Assembly: GCA_016342745.1 (NCBI GenBank)
Contig: JAEINT010000014.1
Span: 102,920 to 166,919, forward strand
From: Labilibaculum sp.
GTDB lineage: Bacteria; Bacteroidota; Bacteroidia; Bacteroidales; Marinifilaceae
Direction: 5' to 3'
Length of the DNA: 64,000 nucleotides
Below, one piece after another: positions 1 through 8,454 of this stretch (positions are counted from its first letter, which is position 1; each line of letters opens with the position of its first letter). The position numbers and the translations under genes are program-made. The notes under the pieces are model-generated. The model ran no database searches. It worked only from the letters and a program-made list of their open reading frames with translations, and had not been told where the DNA came from.

Positions 1-1576
1 CCGATAAATAGTTAATAAAACGTTCGGTAATACTGCCACTTCGTTCAGCTCGGCCTAGCCATAAGCCCATTCTAATTTGTTTTGAAAGATCGTGCGTCGC
101 TCCAAAGCTTGCCGAAACATTTAGCTTGTCTGATGGGTTTTTCTGATTGGTTGCAAGAAAACGATCGGCTTCGTCTCTGCTTTCGGCACTATTGTGCTCT
201 AAGCGCGATGATGCAACGAAATAAACATCATTTATGGAGAAATGATATTCTCCAAACATACTAAACTTAGAAATCTTGCTGTCTTGCCAAATATTATCCA
301 TTAAGGTATTGCCTTTCATTGGCCCCATAAGCATTTCGCGAGAGCGATGACCTTCTGCCTCTTCCGATTTATAATCGATACCAGCAAAAAGAGAACTTTT
401 CTTAAATTGAAAGCTAGCTTCCGATCTGGCGCCGTAATTTTTCGTTTCAGCCAAAGTAACTGCATTCACCATTCTTGGATCCAGATTTTTGCTTAGGTTA
501 TCCATGGTATGATCTACAAAAGAGCCGAAAAAAGAAGTGGAAAGGGAAGTGATTGCAGAACGCTTAAAGCTGATTTTATGCGCAAAATTCAAAAGCCAGG
601 TGTCATCTTCGCGCAAATCCATATTTAAAGCTGGGAAATCTACATCTTCGGCAAAGTTGTTATTCGCAGATAGCTTTATGCTTTGTCTGTCGGATAATTT
701 AAAAACGCTGCTTAAGCCAATATTTCTTCGGTTAAATCCTGATGGGATTTTATTGCCCTTTCCGTCTTCATAATCTTCCCCTTCGCTGTAGGCTCCATAC
801 ACTCCAAAATTGTAGAATTTGCCTTTTGCTCCGGCCAGAGCTTCTGTTCTGAATATATTTCCGTTGCTTTCATAGCTTCCACTCGCACGCCCAAAGCCCT
901 TTACTGATTCAGAAAAGCTAGCTGGTGCTGATTTAAAATGAATGCTTCCTCCAAATGCATTTCCAAATCGTAAGGAGTGTGGACCTTTGGTAATTTCTAC
1001 CTGATCTACCATACTCATTGGTATTTGACTAGCAGGTGGATCCATTCGGTTGGGACATGCAGCGGTTGCGCTCATGCCATTGTCCATGACAATGTTTAAT
1101 TGGTCGTATTTAAAGCCACGAAGAACAGGATCGAAACCGTAGCTTCCACTTTTTCGAATACCTCCAATTAAAGCGCTCTGACTTAAAAAATCACCAGCAT
1201 CATGAGACAGTTTATCGCTATTGCGAACTTCCATTACCTGGTTTTTAGGTTTGTTGCTGCGGGCAATTACCGTTGTAGGCATCAGTGAGACGTAGGCTTT
1301 ATTGAGCTTGATAAAGCCAGAATTAAGAGCATTATTGATTTTTTCGCTATTGATCTCTTGTTTACCATAGTTTACATGCGATAGTAATAGTGCTTGGTCA
1401 GGAATGAAATTGAGTTTAATTGTTCCATCAATAGTACTACTTCCAGTCTGATTTTTATAGATAAAATGTGCGTAAGAGATTGCTTCTCCAGTAGCTGCAT
1501 CTTCTAATTTTATAGATTGTTGCGAATAGGCTTGAATTCCTAAAAATAGGAATAAAGCCATGAGAATATTTTTCAT
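1..1576 (-). CDS. TonB-dependent receptor, probable copper type (partial)
   Basis: The gene starts at the ATG at 1576 and runs off the left window edge, so about 525 residues are visible and the C-terminal barrel is missing. The N-terminus is a signal peptide (MKNILMALFLFLGIQAYSQ). A carboxypeptidase-like regulatory domain follows at about residues 20-100, then a plug domain (about 110-230) and the start of the outer-membrane barrel. The plug carries ACPNRMDPP with C174 and M178. This is the CxxxM arrangement used for copper binding in the OprC/NosA receptor family. A methionine-rich stretch (REMLMGPM) occurs in the barrel part. The receptor would import a metal or metal complex across the outer membrane using TonB energy. 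The small CNGKC protein just upstream on the same strand fits metal handling. The TonB receptor class is certain; copper as substrate is inference. Confidence 0.88.
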   Translation of the reverse strand, partial: MKNILMALFLFLGIQAYSQQSIKLEDAATGEAISYAHFIYKNQTGSSTIDGTIKLNFIPDQALLLSHVNYGKQEINSEKINNALNSGFIKLNKAYVSLMPTTVIARSNKPKNQVMEVRNSDKLSHDAGDFLSQSALIGGIRKSGSYGFDPVLRGFKYDQLNIVMDNGMSATAACPNRMDPPASQIPMSMVDQVEITKGPHSLRFGNAFGGSIHFKSAPASFSESVKGFGRASGSYESNGNIFRTEALAGAKGKFYNFGVYGAYSEGEDYEDGKGNKIPSGFNRRNIGLSSVFKLSDRQSIKLSANNNFAEDVDFPALNMDLREDDTWLLNFAHKISFKRSAITSLSTSFFGSFVDHTMDNLSKNLDPRMVNAVTLAETKNYGARSEASFQFKKSSLFAGIDYKSEEAEGHRSREMLMGPMKGNTLMDNIWQDSKISKFSMFGEYHFSINDVYFVASSRLEHNSAESRDEADRFLATNQKNPSDKLNVSASFGATHDLSKQIRMGLWLGRAERSGSITERFINYLS

Positions 1577-1737
1577 GTGTATTTATTTAAATTCATGGTG
1601 TTATACTTTAGTGAGAGTGTACACTACTTCAATAAAATGAAGATGCAATTATCCCATTAATGTAAATTATACAGTGAATTGCCAAGAGAGTGTTGGCCTT
1701 TTATTAACGACGAATTTACAAGAGTTTCGTCATGAAA

Positions 1738-2112
1738 TTAGGAAAGGAAATTTTCTTTTGGAGGATGAAAAATATCAAAGGAGTACTGCACAGGATGTAA
1801 GGGTTCTTTGTAGATTTCCTTATTTTGTTGATGCGAATCAATCTTGCTTTTCTTAAAAATATCAATCCATTGAATGAACAATTGATATTCTTTTTGAGTT
1901 TGTTTTTCTTCACTTGATTTTTCTTCTTCGTGTTGCTTAATTTGTTTTTTAAGATGACACTTACCATTACATTCCATTTTTGGCTTGTCTTTGTTGATAC
2001 AAATTGAAGCAAAATAATCTTGATTGATTGTAAAGTTTAAGCTAATCAGAGCCGTCTCAAATGATTGAATTGAGAAAAGAAAAAGAAGAAGATATGTGAA
2101 ATATTTCTGCAA
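1738..2112 (-). CDS. Small secreted CNGKC-motif protein
   Basis: 124 residues. The N-terminus is hydrophobic (MQKYFTYLLLFLFSIQSF) and looks like a signal peptide. The middle holds the motif MECNGKCHLKKQ with two cysteines four apart, followed by a lysine/glutamate-rich stretch. The C-terminus contains DIFHPPKE. Small proteins with a CNGKCHLKKQ motif and a terminal FHPP are common next to metal-related TonB receptors in Bacteroidota, and this one lies 161 bp upstream of such a receptor on the same strand. A role in periplasmic copper or other metal handling is likely, but the biochemical function is not known to me. A shorter open frame overlaps on the same strand; this one is preferred because of its signal peptide and motif. 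Confidence 0.72.
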   Translation of the reverse strand: MQKYFTYLLLFLFSIQSFETALISLNFTINQDYFASICINKDKPKMECNGKCHLKKQIKQHEEEKSSEEKQTQKEYQLFIQWIDIFKKSKIDSHQQNKEIYKEPLHPVQYSFDIFHPPKENFLS

Positions 2113-2177
2113 GTGCTTACAAATAGATTAAAGTCTATTAAATATACAAAGCTTTAGGTAATCTATCATTCATAATC

Positions 2178-2209
2178 CAAAAAAAGCTCACCTGAATTTC
2201 AGATGAGCT
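2178..2209 (-). terminator. Rho-independent terminator after the selD-yedF pair
   Basis: Read on the minus strand, a 10-bp stem (AGCTCATCTG with CAGGTGAGCT, one G-T pair) is followed by a run of T. It lies just past the stop of the yedF-like gene. Confidence 0.8.
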
Positions 2210-2227
2210 ATATATATTATTGGTAAT

Positions 2228-2569
2228 TTATAGATTGATTACCTTATCGGCATCGGCTTGTAATGTGATAATGTCTGGCATGCTACCTACATTTCCTACT
2301 TTTATCTGATCAGATAGTTCAAAATAATCTAAACAGGTTTTGCAAGCAAGCAACTGAACACCTTTGCTAGACAAATTTTGCAGAGCTTCCAAAGCAGGAG
2401 AGTTTTCACAAATCAGTTTCACACCAGCATTGTAAAAAACAATAATTTTAGGTGTTCGCCCATCAGCATCTAAAAGTTTAAAATAGTTGGTAATCAGTTT
2501 TAAACCTAATTCTTCGCTGCCAGTTCCCATTCCATTTTGGGTAACTTGTATTAATGTATTTCTATGCAT
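2228..2569 (-). CDS. YedF-like selenium-associated DsrE-family protein
   Basis: 113 residues with a DsrE-like fold pattern: MGTGSEELG near the N-terminus and ACKTCLDYFELSDQIKVG near residue 75. Both match the C-terminal domain of YedF proteins, which accompany selD. Full-length YedF usually has an N-terminal TusA-like domain of about 70 residues; it is absent here. The gene starts 5 bp after the selD stop, so the two are co-transcribed and probably translationally coupled. The paired cysteines may carry sulfur or selenium, perhaps delivering selenide to SelD. The family assignment is firm, but the molecular role is not established. Confidence 0.8.
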   Translation of the reverse strand: MHRNTLIQVTQNGMGTGSEELGLKLITNYFKLLDADGRTPKIIVFYNAGVKLICENSPALEALQNLSSKGVQLLACKTCLDYFELSDQIKVGNVGSMPDIITLQADADKVINL

Positions 2570-2574
2570 TTTAT

Positions 2575-3615
2575 CTATTTTACACTGATGTAAGGACCTT
2601 CAGAATTTTTACGTTCAATCATTTTTCCTACCGGATTTAGATCAAAGCCTTCACTTTTGGCAAGAGCTATAAAATCATCGATATGATTGTTGTCAACAGC
2701 AACCAAAAGTCCACCACTTGTTTGAGGATCGCAAAGCAATGATTTTTGATCTTCTGTAATTTCTCCAATTAAATGTCCGTACGAAGCCCAGTTTCTTCTG
2801 GTTCCTCCTGGTGTGCATTTTTGTTGAATCAATTCTTCAACGCCATCAATTTTAGGAACTGCGGCATAGTCAATTTCAGCATTTACATTACTGCCTTCGC
2901 AGATTTCGCTTAAGTGTCCTAGTAAACCAAAACCAGTAACATCAGTCATCGATTTGATGTATTCCTGCTCTCCAAAAACAACACCAACTTTATTTAAGCT
3001 GCACATTAAATCAACAACAATTTGATTGTTTTCATGAGCAATTAATTTCTTCTTTTCAGCGGTTGTCAATACACCAATTCCTAAAGGTTTGGTAAGGAAT
3101 AATGTACAATTTGAAGTGGCTGTATTGTTTTTCTTTACACGATCGGTAGCAACAATTCCATTTACAGAAAGGCCAAAAACAGGATCGCCAATATCAATAG
3201 AATGACCACCTGCTAATTGAATTCCAGCATCAGCACAAACATCTCTTGCACCTTCAATTACCTTTTGAGCAATAGCTGTAGATAACTTTTCCAATGGCCA
3301 TGCTAAAATTGCTAAAGCCATAATTGGTTTTCCGCCCATTGCATAAATATCGCTTATGGCATTTGTTGCCGCAATACGACCAAAATCGTAAGGATCATCA
3401 ACAATTGGAGTGAAAAAATCGGTTGTGCTAATTAAAGCTTGACCATTCCCCATATCATAAACAGCAGCATCATCTTTTGTGTCGTTTCCAACCAACATTT
3501 TAGGGTTTGAAATGGCAGGACTACTACTTTTCAGAATGCATTCTAAATCTTTAGGTGATATTTTGCAACCACATCCGGCACCAGGACTGAATTGGGTTAA
3601 TTTTTTAGTTTCCAT
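2575..3615 (-). CDS. selD: Selenide, water dikinase
   Basis: 346 residues, the usual SelD length. It makes selenophosphate from selenide and ATP for selenocysteine or selenouridine synthesis. The N-terminal motif [10 protein letters not shown] places the catalytic cysteine at C15 and the lysine at K18, equivalent to C17 and K20 of E. coli SelD. The active-site codon is TGT, so this is the cysteine form rather than a selenoprotein. The ATP-binding AIR-synthase-like fold is visible ([28 protein letters not shown], with C-terminal DPQTSGG). No selA, selB, selC or mnmH is in the window, so the downstream use of selenophosphate cannot be told. It is followed by the yedF-like gene. Confidence 0.97.
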   Translation of the reverse strand: METKKLTQFSPGAGCGCKISPKDLECILKSSSPAISNPKMLVGNDTKDDAAVYDMGNGQALISTTDFFTPIVDDPYDFGRIAATNAISDIYAMGGKPIMALAILAWPLEKLSTAIAQKVIEGARDVCADAGIQLAGGHSIDIGDPVFGLSVNGIVATDRVKKNNTATSNCTLFLTKPLGIGVLTTAEKKKLIAHENNQIVVDLMCSLNKVGVVFGEQEYIKSMTDVTGFGLLGHLSEICEGSNVNAEIDYAAVPKIDGVEELIQQKCTPGGTRRNWASYGHLIGEITEDQKSLLCDPQTSGGLLVAVDNNHIDDFIALAKSEGFDLNPVGKMIERKNSEGPYISVK

Positions 3616-3641
3616 AATGTTCTTGATCTTTTAAAACGCTG

Positions 3642-3649
3642 CAAAGATA
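3642..3649 (-). promoter_or_regulatory. Probable -7 box of the selD promoter
   Basis: TATCTTTG on the minus strand matches the Bacteroidota -7 consensus TAnnTTTG exactly and lies 27 bp upstream of the selD ATG. No clear -33 TTTG was found at the usual distance. Confidence 0.5.
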
Positions 3650-3778
3650 TTACTTTTTATGCTTCCTTATTCTCAAGTACTTGTTTTATTGTTAAAATAT
3701 TGAATTAGTTTAACACGAAAGGTCCGAAGGTTCACTGAGAATAAAATGCTCAATTAAGAATACTTAGGAAAGTTTTTT

Positions 3779-3911
3779 TCCTCTGTGCGATTCTGTGTAC
3801 TCGGTGGTAGAAATATTTTTAATTAATCATGCAATTATTCACTTTGTGTTCTTCGTGCTATCCTTCGTTTGTCTTTGTGGTTACACTTTTTTCTCTGCGC
3901 CTCTGTGGTGG
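3779..3911. repeat. Degenerate CTCTGTG-type intergenic repeats
   Basis: The 443-bp gap between selD and the phosphatase gene holds no gene. It contains three degenerate copies of a CTCTGTG...CTCTGTGGT pattern (around 3781-3810, 3841-3885 and 3891-3911). They resemble the better preserved tandem hairpin repeat at 23995-24166. Boundaries are approximate. Confidence 0.5.
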
Positions 3912-4058
3912 TTTCTTTTTTAATAAAACTGATTCAGTGAACACCAATGATTTAATGAGTAAGAATTATCATTTAGGAAATAAATGATGATTTCAATTAA
4001 TTTTCCTTTATCAGCTTAGATTTACTATTTTTGAAGCTAGCTAAAACTTAGACTATTA

Positions 4059-4838
4059 ATGGCATATAAAAATTATAAAATAGCATTGTCAATAGTATTG
4101 CTTGTAAGCATATTTATTGCCTGCTCTTCTCAGTCCAAATTAAAATTAGGAATTGATCCTTTAAAGCAGCAAGCTTTGTATGTTGAGGAGTGTGGTGCTT
4201 TTACTTGTGTTAGTGAAGTGGATTCTAAGGTACAGGATAACTTGGCAAAGGTGGGGAAAAAGATGCTTCAGATTTATTTGATTCGTCATGCAAAACCAGA
4301 TGTGAAAAAGAAAGCATTTTGTTCTGCTGATGAAGCACAACAATATGTGAAAGATTACAATTCGGTTCCAATTATCCCTTTTGATCCTGACTTAGTTTCG
4401 GTCAATCTACAATCGAATCATACAATTTATTGCTCTAGCTTGCCGCGATCGCAAGAAACGGCGCTAAATATTTTTGGAGATAAATATCCTGTAGTAGCAG
4501 ATTCTATTTTTAGGGAGTTTGAAATTCGAATGATTGATGCAAATAGTTTTTTAAAACTGCCAATGGTGTTGTGGCAAGGACTAAGTCGTGGTAGCTGGAT
4601 GTTGGGATTTAATCATCGAGGTATCGAAAGCCATAAAGAGGCAAAGCTTAGAGCTGAAATGGCGGCCGAAAATCTAATTAGGGTTGCTAGGCATGAGGAA
4701 ACAGCTATTTTGGTTGCACATGGCATGTTGAATGGAGCTATTTCCAAAGAGCTCGAAAAAAAAGGATGGAGACAGATTCAAAAACAAGGCCACATAAACC
4801 TAGGAGCTACCATCCTTGTTAAAATAATTAATGAGTGA
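4059..4838 (+). CDS. Histidine phosphatase family lipoprotein
   Basis: 259 residues. The signal peptide ends in a lipobox (SIFIAC), so this is a lipoprotein. The stretch after the cysteine (CSSQSK) lacks an acidic surface-export signal, so it probably faces the periplasm. The phosphoglycerate-mutase-like domain starts near residue 70: IYLIRHAKPD carries the RH phosphate-accepting histidine, PRSQETA the substrate arginine, and VAHGMLN the second histidine. The substrate is unknown. The gene stands alone between convergent minus-strand genes. The ATG at 4059 is chosen because it begins the signal peptide. Confidence 0.82.
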   Translation: MAYKNYKIALSIVLLVSIFIACSSQSKLKLGIDPLKQQALYVEECGAFTCVSEVDSKVQDNLAKVGKKMLQIYLIRHAKPDVKKKAFCSADEAQQYVKDYNSVPIIPFDPDLVSVNLQSNHTIYCSSLPRSQETALNIFGDKYPVVADSIFREFEIRMIDANSFLKLPMVLWQGLSRGSWMLGFNHRGIESHKEAKLRAEMAAENLIRVARHEETAILVAHGMLNGAISKELEKKGWRQIQKQGHINLGATILVKIINE

Positions 4839-4895
4839 ATGAGGTTTGAGTAAATAAGTAATTTACTTTATCCTTTTGACTTGAGACTTGAAGCT

Positions 4896-5537
4896 TTATT
4901 TTTTTCTAGCCATCATTAAACCATGACGTATTGGTAAAAGAACATTCTCCACTCTGGAATCTTCCTGAATAAATTTATTAAATTCTAAAATTCCACGAGT
5001 TTGCTTGTCGTGATTCTCTGTTTCATTTACTACTTTTCCGTCCCATAAAACATCATCAGCAAGAATGAAACCGCCACTTTTGATTTTTGGAAAAGCTGCT
5101 TCGTAATATTTAGTGTATTGATCTTTAGCCGCATCAATAAATACCAAATCGAAGCTTTCTTCTAATTGTGGAATAATGTCAAGTGCATCTCCTACGTGAA
5201 ACTGAATACGTTCTTCATAACCCGATTTTTTGATGTACTTACGAGTAAAATACTCCAATTCGTCGTTGTTATCTATGGTGTGAATAATGCAATCATCACC
5301 ACTTCCCATTGCCATACTAATTGCTGAATATCCTGTAAAGGTTCCAATTTCTAATACACGCAAGGGCCGAATCATTTGGCAAGTCATTTTTAGGAATTTC
5401 CCCTGTAAGTGACCCGATAACATTCTTGGGCGAAGCATTTTGACATGCGTTTCGCGGGTTAAATCTTTTAACACCGAATCTTCACTTTCGGTGTGGTTTA
5501 ATATATAGTCTTCAAGTTCTTTATTAATTTCTATCAT
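4896..5537 (-). CDS. SAM-dependent O-methyltransferase (class I)
   Basis: 213 residues, typical of the bacterial YrrM/TrmR and caffeoyl-CoA-type O-methyltransferase family. The SAM-binding motif I is VLEIGTFTGYSA (near residue 61), followed by an acidic loop (TIDNNDE) and the metal/catalytic stretch VFIDAAKDQY. Family members methylate small catechol-like substrates or tRNA wobble uridine (TrmR), so the substrate here cannot be fixed. A hairpin element directly precedes its start codon and separates it from the upstream protease gene. Confidence 0.85.
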   Translation of the reverse strand: MIEINKELEDYILNHTESEDSVLKDLTRETHVKMLRPRMLSGHLQGKFLKMTCQMIRPLRVLEIGTFTGYSAISMAMGSGDDCIIHTIDNNDELEYFTRKYIKKSGYEERIQFHVGDALDIIPQLEESFDLVFIDAAKDQYTKYYEAAFPKIKSGGFILADDVLWDGKVVNETENHDKQTRGILEFNKFIQEDSRVENVLLPIRHGLMMARKK

Positions 5538-5538
5538 G

Positions 5539-5645
5539 CTTATACGATTTTAGAAATGAAATTCTCGTATAATGCCGATTGATATCTAAAAATCAATCCT
5601 AAACGAAGTGAGATGATTGAATAATTTAGATACTAATTGGTATTA
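5539..5645 (-). repeat. Two-hairpin intergenic element, copy 1
   Basis: A 107-bp element fills the space between the stop codon of the M16 protease gene and the start of the O-methyltransferase gene. In gene direction it begins TAATACC, where TAA is the stop codon, and ends TCGTATAAG just before the ATG. The first hairpin pairs TAGTATCTAAA with TTTAGATATC, with an inner stem CAATC/GATTG. The second pairs TTATACGA with TCGTATAA. A second copy in the same gene-relative orientation is at 22376-22488. Confidence 0.8.
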
Positions 5646-6863
5646 TTTGTACATCAAAGTGGTTAGTAAATCCTTGTTAAGAATTTCGTTGGCAACTTCA
5701 ATCAGTTGTTCTGCTGTGATGCTTTCAACTTTTTGGTATAGTTCATCCAAAGAATCAATTCGATTGTAAAGTAAAAAGCTTTTGCCAATGCTAAGCATCA
5801 GGTTTTCATTGTTCTCCGATGAGATTGCGATTTGTCCAATCATCTGATTCTTTGCTCTTGTTAACTGTCCTGGCCCCAGTTTTTTTGTGCAAAGCAAATC
5901 CATCTCCTTGTTGATTAAACTAAGGCACTTATCTAAATTGCCTTTGTCTGTGCCAAAATAGATGCTAAAAACACCCGTATCGGCATAAGGAGTGTAGTTT
6001 GCTTCAATATTATAAGCCAAGCCATGTCGTTCCCTTAGAGACATGTTTAGACGTGAGTTCATTCCCGGTCCACCTAATATATTTGTAAGTAGTGATAATG
6101 GAATTCGTCTTTCATCATCTAAATCGTAGGCAATATTCCCCATCACACAATGACGCTGATAAGTTTTCTTTATCATGGTTTGTGTGCGAGCTTTATAGGA
6201 ATTTGGTTTTGTTCTTTTGGTCGTGCGAATACTCTCAGGAATGTGCCCAAAGAATTTTTCGACCATTTTTACCAATTTCTTAAAGTCGATGTTTCCTACA
6301 GAACTAATCACCATTTGATCTGTATGGTAATTATTCTTGATGAAATTTAAAATATCATCACGTTTAAAAGCTTTAACGTGCTTTGGTGTTCCTAAAATAT
6401 TTCTACCAATTGGATCATCTTTAAATATTAACTCCTCAAAATCATCAAATATCAGTTCTGATGGTGAATCTTTGTACGAGTTAATTTCATCCAAAATCAC
6501 TTCTTTCTCTTTTTCCAGTTCCTTTTCCGGAAAAATAGAGTTGAAGGTGATGTCTCCTATTAGTTCTAAAGCTCTTTTGTAATCTTTATCTAAGAAGGTT
6601 GTATAAACACAAGTCTCTTCTTTGGTAGTATATGCGTTTAGTTCACCGCCCACATCTTCCATTCTGCTTAAGATATGATAGGCCTTTCGTTTTGTGGTAC
6701 CCTTAAACACAACATGCTCTATGTAGTGAGCAATCCCCCATTCTTCTTCTTTTTCATCACGCGAACCAGTATTCAGAATAATTCCACAGTGCGCAACATT
6801 TGCGTTCACAGAATGATGAATTAGCCTGATACCATTTGATAATGTGTGAGTTTCGAATACCAT
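5643..6863 (-). CDS. M16 family zinc peptidase (insulinase/MPP-like)
   Basis: 406 residues, the size of a two-domain bacterial M16B peptidase (processing-peptidase-beta-like, as in Bacillus YmxG). The inverted zinc motif HxxEH is present as H46-Y-I-E49-H50. A downstream acidic stretch (KEKEVILDEINSYKDSP) should supply the third zinc ligand. The C-terminal half contains the inactive-domain signatures (YNIEANYTPYADTGVFSIYFGT). There is no signal peptide, so it is probably cytoplasmic. A probable -7 box (TACCTTTG, minus strand, 6883-6890) lies upstream. The stop codon is also the first three bases of the repeat element at 5539-5645. Confidence 0.9.
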   Translation of the reverse strand: MVFETHTLSNGIRLIHHSVNANVAHCGIILNTGSRDEKEEEWGIAHYIEHVVFKGTTKRKAYHILSRMEDVGGELNAYTTKEETCVYTTFLDKDYKRALELIGDITFNSIFPEKELEKEKEVILDEINSYKDSPSELIFDDFEELIFKDDPIGRNILGTPKHVKAFKRDDILNFIKNNYHTDQMVISSVGNIDFKKLVKMVEKFFGHIPESIRTTKRTKPNSYKARTQTMIKKTYQRHCVMGNIAYDLDDERRIPLSLLTNILGGPGMNSRLNMSLRERHGLAYNIEANYTPYADTGVFSIYFGTDKGNLDKCLSLINKEMDLLCTKKLGPGQLTRAKNQMIGQIAISSENNENLMLSIGKSFLLYNRIDSLDELYQKVESITAEQLIEVANEILNKDLLTTLMYK

Positions 6864-6940
6864 ATATAATTTTATTAGGCTGCAAAGGTAATAAGAAGTT
6901 TAGATTTCAATAAAATTAGTTTGTAATTTTATCAATTTAA

Positions 6941-6971
6941 TTTGGTGATTTTAATTTTTTGCGTACTTTTG
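6941..6971 (+). promoter_or_regulatory. Promoter of the tandem tRNA-Phe genes
   Basis: TTTG (6941-6944), a 19-base spacer and TACTTTTG (6964-6971) match the Bacteroidota sigma-ABfr consensus. The first tRNA starts 18 bases further on. Confidence 0.8.
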
Positions 6972-6989
6972 CATCGCTCAAGTAAAGAG

Positions 6990-7065
6990 GGTGCCATAGC
7001 TCAGTTGGTAGAGCAATGGACTGAAAATCCATGTGTCCCTGGTTCGATTCCAGGTGGCACCACCA
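6990..7065 (+). tRNA. tRNA-Phe(GAA), copy 1
   Basis: Acceptor stem GGTGCCA/TGGCACC, D-loop AGCTCAGTTGGTAGAGC, anticodon stem GGACT-GAA-AATCC and T-loop GGTTCGATTCC are all present. The anticodon is GAA. The discriminator A is followed by an encoded CCA, unlike in copies 2 and 3. The next copy starts 27 bp downstream. Confidence 0.97.
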
Positions 7066-7092
7066 CTTTTTCTCGAGTAACAATACCAAAAG

Positions 7093-7165
7093 GGTGCCAT
7101 AGCTCAGTTGGTAGAGCAATGGACTGAAAATCCATGTGTCCCTGGTTCGATTCCAGGTGGCACCA
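7093..7165 (+). tRNA. tRNA-Phe(GAA), copy 2
   Basis: Identical to copy 1 over the 73-base body. The discriminator A is followed by CCC rather than CCA, so the CCA end must be added after transcription. It lies in tandem behind copy 1 and ahead of a strong terminator. Confidence 0.97.
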
Positions 7166-7169
7166 CCCA

Positions 7170-7199
7170 AAGCCGATCATTATTGATCGGCTTTTTTTT
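7170..7199 (+). terminator. Terminator of the tandem tRNA-Phe genes
   Basis: A perfect 10-bp stem (AAGCCGATCA/TGATCGGCTT) with a 4-base loop and eight T lies directly behind the second tRNA. Confidence 0.92.
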
Positions 7200-7254
7200 G
7201 TGCATATAATTCAAATGAATATTGTGTGTTAAACAGAAATTTAACAGGTAGTTT

Positions 7255-8202
7255 TCACTTAAGAGGCCTTTTTTTGACGAGACCTCCTTTTGCATCTTTT
7301 ATACTATGCATGATGACAAAAGCATCTCTGTCTATTTTATCAACCTCCATGTGTAATTTTGCTAGTTCTAGCCTTGTCATTAGCGTGTAAATGATTTCCG
7401 TTTCTTTTTGAGATTTCCCTCTTTTGCCGTAATAAATGGTGCATCCTCTTCCCAATTTATCAATTATAGTTCGTCTAATTTCTTTATTTTTTTCTGATAT
7501 AATTGTAACGCCTACATACTCTTCAATTCCTGAAACAACAAAATCAACGGTTTTTGATGCCACTATATATGTCAAAATTGCATACAATGCAATTTCAATA
7601 GTTAAAACATATGCTGCAATTCCAAAAATAAGCACATTGAATATCAAAATTACGTCGCCAATTGTTAATGGCGTTTTTCGGTTTATATAAATAGCTAATA
7701 TTTCTGTTCCATCGATTACAGATCCGCCACGAATAGCCAATCCTATTCCCATACCTAAAAAAAATCCTCCAAATGCTGCAATCAGTAATTTGTCTTCCGT
7801 AATTATGGGAAATGGTATAAAATGAACTGTAATTGCCAGTAATACTATGGCAATAATACTTTTAATTGTAAACTGACGACTTAGTGTAGTAAATCCCAGT
7901 ATTAAAAATGGTATGTTAACTGCAACAATTAAAATTGATAGGGGTAGTACGGTAAGTTCAGCGATCATTAGGGAAATCCCCATTACACCACCATCAATAA
8001 ATAGGTTGGGGAGTAGAAATCCTTTTAAGCCAAAACCTGCGCAAAGAATACCTAAAAGAATGAAAATAAAATCATGAACGATATGAATTAATTCAACCGT
8101 TGCATTTTTTACTTTTTTATGCACTTGAATATCTGGTGTTTTTTTCTTCTTTACTTGATATTTTACAGTTTCAAAAATTATTTGTCGTAAAAATGGGAAC
8201 AT
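7255..8202 (-). CDS. YitT family membrane protein
   Basis: 315 residues. After a 35-residue basic cytoplasmic start, about five to six membrane segments follow (for example LGILCAGFGLKGFLLP and AAFGGFFLGMGIGLAIRGGS). A soluble C-terminal DUF2179 domain of about 80 residues (VGVTIISEKNKEIRRTIID...) ends the protein. The GGSVIDGTEILA stretch is typical of YitT/DUF161 proteins. The family is widespread, with no settled function. The gene is monocistronic, between the tRNA genes and the S41 protease. Confidence 0.88.
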   Translation of the reverse strand: MFPFLRQIIFETVKYQVKKKKTPDIQVHKKVKNATVELIHIVHDFIFILLGILCAGFGLKGFLLPNLFIDGGVMGISLMIAELTVLPLSILIVAVNIPFLILGFTTLSRQFTIKSIIAIVLLAITVHFIPFPIITEDKLLIAAFGGFFLGMGIGLAIRGGSVIDGTEILAIYINRKTPLTIGDVILIFNVLIFGIAAYVLTIEIALYAILTYIVASKTVDFVVSGIEEYVGVTIISEKNKEIRRTIIDKLGRGCTIYYGKRGKSQKETEIIYTLMTRLELAKLHMEVDKIDRDAFVIMHSIKDAKGGLVKKRPLK

Positions 8203-8396
8203 GTTTAAAGTCTTATTTTGATAAATATTTCACAATCTTACTATACTTTTCTTATCTCTTATTTCCCTGATGGATTTTTCTAATTTCTTATGAAGAAGAT
8301 AGTTAATTAATAAATAATCATTGATAGAAGCTTATCTAATATCTTGTTATTTAGATAGAATATAAAAAATGATTCGGATATATTGAATGAGTACAT

Positions 8397-8436
8397 ACAA
8401 AAAGAGTCAATAATCAGAAACGATTATTGACTCTTT
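8397..8436 (-). terminator. Terminator of the S41 protease gene
   Basis: A perfect 15-bp stem (AAAGAGTCAATAATC and its complement, 8401-8415 and 8422-8436) with a 6-base loop. On the minus strand it ends in a T run. Confidence 0.88.
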
Positions 8437-8454
8437 ACAATATCTTATTTTGGT

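Noticed and set aside
82..894. Short open frames at 82-264, 537-773 and 712-894
   Set aside because: They are shadows of the TonB receptor gene on the minus strand, which runs through the whole stretch in one frame with clear domains.
3541..3600. Selenocysteine form of SelD
   Set aside because: The active-site codon is TGT (Cys), not TGA, so no recoding is involved.
6937..7295. Short frames overlapping the tandem tRNA-Phe genes
   Set aside because: The repeated peptide (WCHLESNQGHMDFQSIALP) is a translation of the tRNA sequence, a well known false gene.
8199..8215. AACATGTTTAAAGTC as a sixth operator
   Set aside because: It overlaps the yitT start codon, lacks the GT-N3-AC part, and the gene has no link to wall salvage.
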